From positions 14,298,001 to 14,362,000 of the forward strand of contig CM072346.1 of assembly GCA_036874045.1 (NCBI GenBank): a stretch of 64,000 nt of DNA, given 5' to 3'. Position numbers and translations under genes: made by a program. Shown here in pieces: positions 24,398-35,488 of the stretch (the first letter of the stretch is position 1; each line of letters opens with the position of its first letter). Origin of the DNA: Cymodocea nodosa (taxonomy: Eukaryota; Streptophyta; Magnoliopsida; Alismatales; Cymodoceaceae). Below the pieces are notes generated by a model. The model did not search any database. It saw only the letters and a program-made list of their open reading frames with translations, and was not told where the DNA came from.

Positions 24398-27300
24398 ATG
24401 GCCGGCGGCGGGGAGGCGCTGCTGCTGGAGGCCCCTCCGGGATCCTCCTCCCGGCAGAGCTGGTCGACACGGGGCCAGGTCTTCATCGATGCCCTCCCGT
24501 ACATCGACGAGGACTACGGCGATCCCAGGGTCAAGGCCGAGGTGGACAGACTGATCGAGGAGGAGATGCGGAGGAGCTCCAAGAAGCCCGCCGACTTCCT
24601 CCGGAACCTTCCCCCCGTCCCCACCTTCAACGTCAAGGTAAGTTCTCTCCAACCGTGTGTTAGGGTTTTGTTCTCGGGTTTCTTGTTTTTGAGTTTTGCT
24701 TGCGTGGGACTGTGTCTCAGGATCACCCTATGCTTGCGAGGGAGTACGAGCGTGTCAGAGCTGGGAAGCCTCCTGTTACTCTTGAAATGTCGCGGTACGG
24801 ATTGGAGCCTCCGAAACGTAACGACGTCAATTCTTGGAGGCAGGCGGTGAGAAATGCTGAGAGCTTGCTGCAGCATCAGATTGTGAGGTACTTAATCAGA
24901 AATGCTGTGCCTTAAGTTGTTGTCACATTAAACTGGAGTTGCCACGAACTTACTTTTGTTTACGCGTTTTTGGCAAGTTAACTACTTGATTCTCAAAATG
25001 TCTCTCCTCGATATAAAAGGAAAATGTTTTCCTACACTGACAAGAGGAAAAGAAAAAGGAATGAACCTGGTGGAGATTCGAATACCAGATTAGATGTATT
25101 TAGATATAGGATGAAGTATTTTAATTTTCTTCAACTTTAGTCAGCTTATGCCTGATATGACTTTACATTTATAAAGAGATGGTCTCTATCAAGGTTCATT
25201 GCTTGACAAGTAGCATCCTCTCTAATACAATTGGCACATTGCTTGGCATGCATATCCATCAATACAACTGCATATTCCACTTTGGTCTTGAAGTATCGCT
25301 ATGCAAAAATCTAGAAATTTATGTTGCAAGGATCTTGTTTGGGAACATACTATTTGGTGCAACTAGTTGTTAATATTTGGTGCAACCAGTTGTGAAATGT
25401 AGATTGTTGCAGAGTCTAGCTCATACAGTTACAGTACTTTTCCATATGGTTCCCCCAACAAAGTGAAGAGATTGAGAAAATTATGGTTTTTTACTTATCT
25501 GTTTTTATTGGAAATGTACTACCCTTAATTAATGTAGATTTAGTTCCTTGCCCATCTAAAATTTTTGTAGGCCTCTAACGCTTCATAAGAAAGCAACATT
25601 TCAGCATCTGCAGTTTTATCTCAACATGTCAAACATAGCTTATTTTATATATCTGTGGTTATATTTTCACAAGCTGCTGTGGTTTTGTCTCAGCATCTAC
25701 TTATGATAATTTTTTTTACTAATTAGGAGGCATTGTGCTATATATTGGTGCCAATATCCCCCACCTTGCATACATTCATCCTAGACTTTACTCTTCTTGA
25801 TAGGTCACTCACAATGTAGGTTTAATGGATTGAACAATGTACAAATGGTTGTATTTGGTTTTTCATCCTTTATTAATGGTGTTGATGAAATAGTGCTATC
25901 ATCTTGTGATATCTTATGTTATTACAACTATACTAAGAAGATATAACTTGTGTTACATATGGAAGATGATGTAGTCGTCCAATTGGACCATTGGTCTACC
26001 TTGATCCAAGGTAAAGCCTAGCCTACTATTGGTCCACTAGTAGTCTCATCTCCCCACTAAAGACTCCAATATGCTTATTCAATCACTCAACTGGCCATCT
26101 ACCAACTGATCAATCAGCCTTGTCTAGTGCCATGTGCTCCCCTCCAATTTTTCATACTCCAATGACCATTACTTCCCATTAGGAGACATTATAGATAAAT
26201 GCCCAAATACACTCTGCACACATGTCAACAATCTAATCAACTCTCTCATACTGCTCACCTAACATGACTATCAGCAAGTCTTTGATGGTCCACACACCTT
26301 AGCTGTCAAGTCTTTCCCTTCTTTTGCAGGAAAGAGCAACCACCCTTTCTAGTCTGGGTCAACCAATTGTGATGACCAGAAACAACCTTACAGTCGGAGT
26401 ACATGCTCTGTTGGATTCAAATCTGGTGGTTAGTCAAAATAATTGGATGTATAGACACCTGGCAATTTTATGATGCCTAGGCACCCAGGTAATAGCTTTG
26501 AGTGAATGTTTTGCTACCCTGTTTTAAGTGCATGATCTTTTTATCAGATTCACTGGTTGCATTATTGATATTTGCACTGGTAATTACAACTTGAAAATCG
26601 TGTTTTTGATGACCATTTTATTTAAAAAGTTTCATGCTTTTAATTTATAACTTTTAATCGTAGTTTTTGTGTTTTCCAACATATGATTATTGCAGGATAG
26701 AAAACCTGGATCTCATGTTGAATCATGGAGTTGACGTTTGGAAGTTTCACAACAAAAAAATGGAGGCCTTTTACTCCAGGTATAAGAATGGCCTCAGTAA
26801 AGTTCTACTTATATGTGTCTCAGCTTGTCTATAGTTCAAAGCACGTAAAAAACAGATTGAACCACATATTTAATCATTGTAGTTTCAAGTTATCAACAAA
26901 TTATCATGTTGCCATAATTAAGTCAAGATGTGAAATATTTACGTTAGTCCTGAGCCAGGTGGCCCATTTTGACATACTTAAAATATGTTCATATCTTGGT
27001 GAGAATGATCTTGCCACACAGTGGATGGAAGGGGCATTGTTTTTTGTTGTATTGGCAAATGATCTATGGTTACTTTTCGTAAATATTATGTTTAGTTTCG
27101 TGCCATCTCTGTATGTGATTTTTATTGGTATTATTTCACTTCAGTGAGATATATGGTACTTTGCAACCTGAACCAGCTCATCCTTACTGATATAATATAT
27201 AGATGAACTTTTATATTTCATTTTCAAGGATGATTATGTCGGCAAACCTTGACATGAATGGGGTTAAAACATTGATTGTTGTTTTTACTTGCCCACATTT

Positions 27301-27899
27301 ATATTTCTCTTCTTCTTCGAGAATCGACTATTCTTGCAGAATGCAAGCTGTGGCCTTGCAATTCAACGAGAAGATAGAAGTCGTGAACCGTGAAAGAAAA
27401 TTCCACCAGGTGAATAATTGCCCCTGAATACGCACCACGAAATTTTGAGCTTTGTTGTGCAGTCAGTGACCAATGATGGGTGCTCTTCTTTTACCAGCAA
27501 AATGCAGCAGTTGAACTCAATGCATTGACCGCGCAATGGAGGCATCTGTGTCAGAAAAACATAGAAATCGAAATGGCTTGCGCTGGCCTTGCGGGTACCA
27601 TTGAACGACTTAAGCTAGAAGGGAAGGAAATGTATGATATTCCTTTTGCCCTGTACCCTTTCTTTGTTATATTATATATTTCTGGGTTTTTTACTTCCAT
27701 GTTTTCGATAAAAAAATACCGAACTACATTCATGTCTTTTTCTTTCTTACATGCAATCAATTTTTTTTTCTATAAGCATGTAATCAAACATTTCTATATG
27801 TTTTCCTGGCAAGCGTTTGAAATGTTCTCAACCTTTTCTTTCAGTGGATTGAACTTGGACGATGGTACCGAGAACGCAACCGCGATGCAGACGGACTAA
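24398..27899 (+). CDS. MOS4: Pre-mRNA-splicing factor SPF27 / BCAS2 / MOS4 homologue (6 exons)
   Basis: Coding exons: 24398-24637, 24721-24887, 26696-26779, 27340-27409, 27498-27631 and 27845-27899. All five introns are GT-AG, and the joined frame gives 249 residues with a TAA stop. Family signatures appear in order: an acidic N-terminus with [21 protein letters not shown] (31-43); [21 protein letters not shown] (about 48-68); a [14 protein letters not shown] block; [27 protein letters not shown] across exons 2-3; [11 protein letters not shown] and NIEIEMAC in the coiled-coil C-terminal half. The family is a core subunit of the Prp19/NineTeen complex, which activates the spliceosome; in Arabidopsis MOS4 is also needed for immune signalling. 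Length matches the family (about 220-255). Exon 1 is GC-rich, the introns AT-rich; intron 2 is 1.8 kb. Confidence 0.96.
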
Positions 27900-30800
27900 T
27901 ACCAACTGTCATAACTGTTTTTTGTCATAATAATATCTGCGTATTCGAATCCATCAGGACTTGAATTCACAATCATTTGGATAATGCAGTGATTTTTAAA
28001 CCATTGTGATACATGAGTTCGTGTAACTGTTGTCCTACTTGCCATATGGCTAGAATTTCTATGGTCTGTTTAAATATTTGTCGTTAATTCACACAAAGAA
28101 AAGTAGATTTTGCAGCTCATTCCATGTCAATTAGATATTCAGTTTAGTATTGTATTTCATGATTTGTGGTAGAACATACGTAAATGCTTTATGTGATTTT
28201 GCAAGATTAAAACTCAAATATTTTAATTAATGGGAAAAAATGGGAGAAAAGGAAGGTAAAGAATTTTGTCTGATGATAATATCATGTATAATTTAAAAAT
28301 AAACTGAGAAAAATGAGTGTAGTTCAAAAATACCTGAAGGTACAAATCAAGCTATCTTATATGTTGCGTGCGTTGCCGAATCTCACGCGCTAATTAGGTT
28401 GTGGGATTTTCTCACCTTCCTCGTAAGTCACGAGACATACTTGATATGATTCAAGTCTTATGATGGAGCTTTGCCATAGATTTATGTGAACATCAAAACC
28501 TTAAATATAACAAACAAATATTAGTCTAAACACTATCAAGTGTCTAACTTAATTCTCAAACTGCCAAAATTGAAATCTCACATCTTATAGCTAATTTGGG
28601 TTACATAGATGGCGAAACATTTGCGTAGGCTTATATTGACAAATCATGTTAAATGCTTCCAATGGCATTATTATCTGAATCATGGCACATTCACTTAACA
28701 CCTAAGGCAACTACATATGGCAAAGGATTAGCCATAATCTATTAGGCTATCTTCAGTTCATTGTGCATGAGTACATGTCTGTGGAAAAAAAAAGCGAAGC
28801 AAATTGTCAAAAATACAATAAATAAATGTATATACAAATTATTTTCAATTATAAAATAACATTAAGTTTTGCCTAATCCCAAGGGCCATACATGTCCCTG
28901 ATAAAGACTTAATCCTTATAGCCTTTGCCTGGTAGTATTGGCTGTAGTTGCTAATCATCATTAAGAATGGACTTTGTTTTTGTTGTCATGATATTTGCAT
29001 TCATTTGGAAAATTAAATCTGATATCTCAAGAGATATTTGAAAATCTCAAGTATTTCAGATATTGATGGGACACATTTTGGTTATCTATTATTGCTGTGG
29101 TTTGTATCCATAAGGATTGTTTTTCAAATAAAATATGTTCAATTTGTTGTTGGATAGTGATCTCCCAACTTTAGTTTTATCCACTGGAAAGCACGTTTGA
29201 CAAATCAATTAGAAGATTAGCATTTTTTGATAATGGTAATGTTTTTTACATTGAAGTTAGAATATTAAAAGAAACTACAAATATCACTGTTCCTGATCAA
29301 CCGAATTATTACAATTAATTGTGAAGTACAAGATAAAAAAGATTGTTGAATGTAAGGGTTGATGATCCAACTCATTTGTGACTTAACTAATTTTATGGCC
29401 AAGTAATTTAATTGCAGAGATATTGTGTCAAGCGACCCTTATAAGATATTATTCCATATAATTATGGAATGTGTTACACAAATGCATTTCATTAACATTC
29501 AAGGCACAGATAAACAAACTCCCTTCTTACTCTTGTCATCCAAGAGGACTCCCTCTAGATTAAAGGTGATCATTATGGGATTCATCCATGTCAATATTTC
29601 TACGTTAAGATCAATGACATGAATAGGGACAATTACAAGATGCCGTTTAGTAATTTCAACACGCAACAAATAAACTTAATTCCCATACCTTTGATAAGGA
29701 ATTCTTGTTTCATAGATTCCAGCAAAGATGCCATATTGAGATGCATCATTAACTCCACAAGTAGCCGCCAAAATGTATGTCGTCCGCATAGCTAGAAAAT
29801 ACATGAGAAACTTGTTAGAGTTCGAGTTTAAGAAAACTAATAAGGTATGTATTTGAGAACCGTGAAATTCATAATGTAAGAGAAAAAATGCCGAGTCCGG
29901 TATGCCACACGCAGGTTGGCTGTGAAATTTACATAGAGTTGGGAAAATAAGGATGCACAAGACCAAGATGGTTGAGTCATAAAAACTTATTTTTACCAGT
30001 TACAAAAAGGAGAAGACATTCTGAGTATCCAATTATTTTATATCCCAACCATTGTCTTAGCATTGGTTAGAACAAATTTGATAGTGATTAGCTTAAAAAG
30101 GAATAAATATTTCAAAATGGACCACAACATCCCATTGGCAAAAGCCTCTGGCAGCAAGCCTGATTTTGTATCCATGGAATCATATGACTTGGCAGCTTTG
30201 CACTTTAATTAAAACACACACACGCACATTTATAAGCAATAATATTTGTATTAGCATGACCTGGAGTCAAGCTCCTGTTTTGAAATAGCAGTTTTCTAAG
30301 TTGGGATTAGTCATTGCTTGAGAATGGCAAGTAGGTTCAAATTAGGTAAGCAGTGAGTTCTTACAGTAGACTATGAGAGGTAACAGAAAACAGTGTTGGA
30401 GATACTTGTCATGCCTATGGTAATCATACAAGAATTGGATGGGTAGGCTTAGAAAGAGGTACAGGCATTGCAGGCTGGATTACAGTAGAAGAATTGGAAG
30501 AAGATCCAGTAAATTATGAAATAAAAAGAAGTAGATAAAGAATTTTGAGATAGTGGTAGTGATGATGAAAAAGATTTTTGTTAAGTTGAATACAAGGGAA
30601 CTTATTTGAAGGTAGAGCATGAACTTGAAAATCAACGGGAAGAGATTAGGAGATGGAATGTAAAGAAGCATAGAAAATTATCACAAGTGATTGACTGAGT
30701 AGAGATGGAATTGAAGGGGAAGCAGTGATCATCAAATTGAACATGTCTAGAAACAAAGTTTAAATTTTTAATGGCATTATGAGAGGAACAATGACCAACA

Positions 30801-31121
30801 AACACAAGCTTAGTGTTTGCGTCTAGACAAACAACAAATTGGCAATTAGTTGTAAGTAGATCTTGTTCTTGGAATAGTACAATAGTTCAGTGTCTGTCAG
30901 GGATATATCACAGAGTTATACATTTGCACGTATCTGTAAGAAAACCAAGAGAAAGAATATATGAACAAACATTTATCATCTGTCACAAATTGATACTACT
31001 CTGATGATCACAGGCACCATTTAGAATGTGGTCGAGCTGACTTGCATTATTTCCAAGTGAACTAAGTATTCTACCATGACAATAGAAGAATCATACAGGA
31101 TACCAACAGTAGAAGAATTCA
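27900..31121. other. Region between two converging genes
   Basis: Holds the 3' untranslated regions of the MOS4-like gene and of the minus-strand GDSL gene, then AT-rich DNA. The only stretch of note is a minus-strand open piece at 29676-29790 reading ATCGVNDASQYGIFAGIYE just after a TTTCTAG acceptor-like site; it has no partner exons that I can identify. Confidence 0.45.
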
Positions 31122-32463
31122 CTAGGATGTAAGCAGACCAAGAGAAACTGGATGGCAGATAGGCCATTGACCATTTCCAGACCATGACCAGTCTGCAATA
31201 TGGGTGTTCACAGCAGTTGATGGACTGTAGAGATCCCACCAAATATAACTGGATGGTGTGCTGCATGCCATATGCTCTGACAGACAACCAACCAGGCCCA
31301 CCAAGCTCTTCAGCCCACAGCAAGCATTGCTTCCATCCAAAAACCCTGAAAACAAACTAAAAAAATGAAATAAACAATATACAAAGTACAGAATTCCATA
31401 TATATACTCGATGATTACCATATAGCCGAGGGTGAGATATGATCTCCATCATCCCCACATAGACATCGCAGAACACCAAACTAGCATCAGGGAGATCCTC
31501 GTTCAGGTCACGTACGCTACCAGATAACAAAGCATTGTAGTCTTTTACAAGATCATTCATTTCCTCGACACAGTCTTTACGATTAAACATCGCCCATGGG
31601 GAGCAACCCAATGGTGGCAAACCGATGAGCACAACCTTCCTTGCACCAACATTGTAAAGATCCTGCCATCATATCACATCAGCCAATTCCATCAGGTAAA
31701 CACACATAACCAAATATCAGTCATCATCCGCACGCACAATAATTAGAAATAAGAGGTCAAGGAATAACAACCTCCAGAGCCTGGATGACCTGAGGAACAA
31801 GAACACGAGCAAATCCCCGGCGACCATACTTGGGGACTAGACGAGAAGAATCCTGCGTGATCAGGTCAATGTAATCATCCTTCCCAAACGACACCCAGAA
31901 CACCGCCTGAGAGATTATATCCTGGGCCCTGTCCCAACCCAGCTCCAGCTGCAACACCTGAACCATGTCGAACAACATGGTGATCTGCCTATGCAACCCC
32001 TGGAAAAGCAACGAAGCACGACCCCCGACGACAATCCTCCCATCCAAAGACCCAAAGTTGACGCCTTTGGTAAGAATTCGAGCCGAGCCGCGGTTTGCGG
32101 TGCCGTTCATTTCGTAGAAAGGGAGCACCGGCGGAAGTCCCATCCTCTCCGCTGCAAGGATCACAAATTCAAGCCAAAATCATCAGAAATTCAGATGAGG
32201 AAAATGAAGAAACAGGGATAATTGAGCTTGCCGATGAGATCATGCAGGAGGGGGCAGGAGGAGTAGGAAGGGAACGCGGCGTTGATCGGGGTGCGGATTG
32301 GGGAGAAGAAGTTGTTGACGCGGCAGTTTACAGTGGAGTCGCCGAGGACGAAGAGAGCAGGGGAGGAGGAGGAGGCGAGGGCAAGGTACGGCGGCGCTGG
32401 GGTGAGGATGGAAGCGGAGGCGAGCAGGTGGAGGAAGGCGAGGAGCGGAAGCTGGAGGTCCAT
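31122..32463 (-). CDS. GDSL esterase/lipase-like protein, secreted (4 exons)
   Basis: Coding exons on minus: 32463-32232, 32151-31772, 31662-31419 and 31345-31122, giving 359 residues, the usual family length. Intron 1 starts with GC, not GT (GCAAGC at 32231-32226); that choice joins LHDLI to AERMGLPP as the family requires. Residues 1-30 are a hydrophobic secretion signal. Block I is FVLGDSTV (nucleophile Ser43), block II GVNFGS, block III SFGKDDY (167-170) and block V WWDLYSP (Asp323, Ser326). Two usual catalytic positions differ: the block III Asn is Asp169, and the block V His of D-x-x-H is Ser326. Family enzymes hydrolyse acyl esters outside the cell; activity here is uncertain. The start ATG is the one just ahead of the signal peptide. 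Confidence 0.94.
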
Positions 32464-32504
32464 GGCTGGTCTACCTTGGAGGGAGAAGTTTTGAATTGGG
32501 AGGG

Positions 32505-32511
32505 TTTTATA
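32505..32511 (-). promoter_or_regulatory. TATA box of the GDSL gene
   Basis: TATAAAA followed by CC on the minus strand, about 42 bases before the ATG. If used in the normal way, the 5' leader would be only about 10-20 bases, which is short but possible. Confidence 0.5.
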
Positions 32512-32579
32512 CGAAGATTGAGGGCAATCTCGACCATTTACATCAGTATATTCATTTTTATATTCAGTTACCATCAAAA

Positions 32580-33988
32580 CCTACAAAAAATTTGATGATT
32601 TTTGGTGTTTATCTCACAGTACAAAATACATGATTTAATTATTTTTAATAATTAAAATTCAGATATCTTATATTATAGAATAGACACCTACAATTTAATT
32701 TTGCAATTATCAACTTTTCAGATTTGTTTTATATTGGTAACGTCTTTAACTAAATTTAAACTTAGATTATATTTGTTGACAGTTTTTAATTTTAATTCTA
32801 ACCCATACACATTTCAGATAATTCTCGTAAACCGACTTCAATTTGAGCTATTTAAAAACACTACCACATCAAAATAACAAAATTAATGATGTAGCACATC
32901 ACGTGTTCATTTCCAGTATTACTTTCTTATCATACTTTCAAATAAAAATATTGAGCTATTATTTAGTTGTAGAATAAGATCTGGAATGAATGAGAACAAC
33001 AATAATTATTTTATTTGAGAGTACATATTAGAATAATCGATAATTCTCGTTCATGTTTAACTTATTGCTTAAAAAGATGTTCTATAATATGGATAGAATA
33101 TTCTACTTTTATGGCATTAAATTTTACCACGAAGTTTTCTCCTTAAAATTTAATTTGGCTCAAGTAATTCAATTTGCATGAAGATATTCTTTGCATTTTT
33201 TCAATATCTCTTTTGTTTATATTTCATGTTACATTGAGATAAATAAACAAATCACTATTTCATTTTTTGAAGAAGTTAGCAATTTTCCTAATGTCAAGAT
33301 GATATTTCCGAACATAAAAAATTACAAAGCCCAATAAATCACTTAATCGCAATGTTTGTAGTATCTTAATCACAATAAAATCACTTCAATTTTGATAGGG
33401 AAAAAGTCTTACATAATATCATATCTCTTTACGCAAGCATACAATGAAACAAAAGTTGTCATAATTTATTATTAGAACGCTATAAATACAAGATAAAAAT
33501 TTAACTTTATAAACATTAGTTCTTGCTAATACAAAAGATAACAATTTTAATTTTCCATAGTAATGACAAAACAAGATTCTCAGGACAAAATCCCTCCGCT
33601 ATGAATTTCTCACCAAGATTCAGAAAATGAACAAATTAAAAATCTAAAGCTTAAACTAGTACCCACTAACTCTTGAAGCAACAAGAAAAAGAGAAATTCT
33701 CCATTAAAAAAGAGGGAGGCGGAGAAACTAGTACCCATTGTATTACTAAAGTATAAAACACAAAACAAGACCAAAATAGTGAATCAGCCACCCTCTCTTA
33801 ATGTTTTACTAGTGGCAACGTATTTACAGTGATTGTTACAAGTGACAAAAACACAAAGCAGCGCTTGTTTGGCAATGAAATCCGGGGGAAAAATAAACAA
33901 AAATCCCTCGGAAGTAAGGAAAAAAAAAAAGAACCCAAATATCCTAGCATCCTAAAAATAATAAACCAAAACCAAACGCAGAGGCATC
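32580..33988. other. AT-rich intergenic DNA, includes the AGO4-like 3' UTR
   Basis: Upstream flank of the GDSL gene on the left and, on the right, the 3' untranslated region of the minus-strand ARGONAUTE gene. No other gene seen. Confidence 0.5.
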
Positions 33989-35446
33989 CTAGCAGAAAAA
34001 CATGGAGCTCCTCACTTTGTCATGCAACCTAGGTAGCTCAGGTACAGGGATACTTCCAGCAGAGGTCACTCCATGACTAGAAGAGGTTTCAGACATGTCA
34101 GCAAACTTGATGAACTGGGAAACTTGAGCAGCCGCCAAGTGAGCATAGCATATCGGTGCAACTGAAGAAACATGTATTGGCGCTGTCGTTAATGTCGACG
34201 AAATAAAATGATACGTGGAAATAAAGTGATTTAGTAATAGAAAACAACCATGGTGGTCTCAGAAAAGTAAATTCAACTAACTAATGAGAAGTTGAGCAAT
34301 CAATCTATTTACCTACGGATATGGCGGTGGTGCTTCTTTGGTATCTGAGGACGATAATGCTTTGTTAGCATACATCGAAGTAAACGTTAAAATAATTTTT
34401 AAAAATTCATTAATATATTTGCTTACACATATGATAAAGAGTGAATGAATTCCTGCAGCCCATCTGCATCAAAGCCAATTTCATCGTACAAAACATGGTA
34501 ATGTGTTGGTCTAGATGTTCCCTACAAAATGGAAGAAGGCAACGAATTGCAACAGATTCAGCTACCAGAGTAGGCAAATGAACAGAACTCGTGGAAGTAA
34601 AACTTACAATCATTCCAGCATGCGAGCACATATAGAAATCAAAATTTTTTGGATGGCATATCTTGTTATCAACAACAGTACCTGAAAGAAAAATGATTAA
34701 TATATGAGCTGTTAGAAAAAGATCAAGATAATATTGCCACACTTCTCCCACGCGGTTCTTATAGGACTCACCAGGAGGAACATTCTCAGGAGAATTTGAT
34801 TGAAAAAGTTTGGTATGATGATTTTTCTGTGCAACGATAACAGTGAACCTCGGGCACCAACCCTCATCCAGGAATTTGCAGGCCTAACCAGCATTAGCAA
34901 ATATATAAATAAAAAAACTACAGAAGATTTACGAGTACTTCCAGTAAGTCTTTAAGAATCACCTCAATTATTTGTTCCAATTCAACATTCAGCACCTGAA
35001 TGAATTGAGATTCACTGACACCATCCCTGAAGGAAAATCCGGGCAACTTTATTAGTTGAAGAACTACATATAATTTACAAATCAAATAAGCATATGTTAG
35101 TCAGATTAGGAACAAAGTTGGTAGAGCAAATAATGTTTATCAAAATAAAAGCAATAGCCAGATGAAGTATTCGGCAAGAATACATGGATACTAAAACAAC
35201 AAATTCAGCAAGAATTCAAGGTTGCTTCCTCATGCTTAATATCAGTATAATTTTTGACAATCCAAATTTATTATCAACTTGTTATATCTGCTTGCAATCT
35301 GCCGATCTATACCATAAAGAAGACCAATACACATCCATGAAGAGTTGACCTAAATGAAGGAAAATGCCCAAGTATCTTTTGTCACATGTATGCGTGTGTG
35401 CACGTGTAATTAAAAAACTTAAATATATCATTTTTCATTGCAAAAA

Positions 35447-35488
<42 letters not shown>

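Noticed and set aside
29676..29966. 96-codon minus-strand frame with an acceptor-like site and a GVNDASQYGIF peptide
   Set aside because: Stands alone between two genes with no donor-paired neighbours and no family I can name.
31991..32595. Plus-strand frames of up to 166 codons rich in Glu, Gly and Arg
   Set aside because: They are the reverse strand of GDSL exons 1 and 2, which match a known family in full.
34162..34183. Upstream acceptor for the last ARGONAUTE exon as the main splice site
   Set aside because: It inserts seven residues before the catalytic His; the downstream acceptor restores the family sequence and spacing, so it is taken as the main site.
35447..35488. CT/TA run considered as a CRISPR-like or regulatory array
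   Set aside because: It is a simple dinucleotide microsatellite without spacers.
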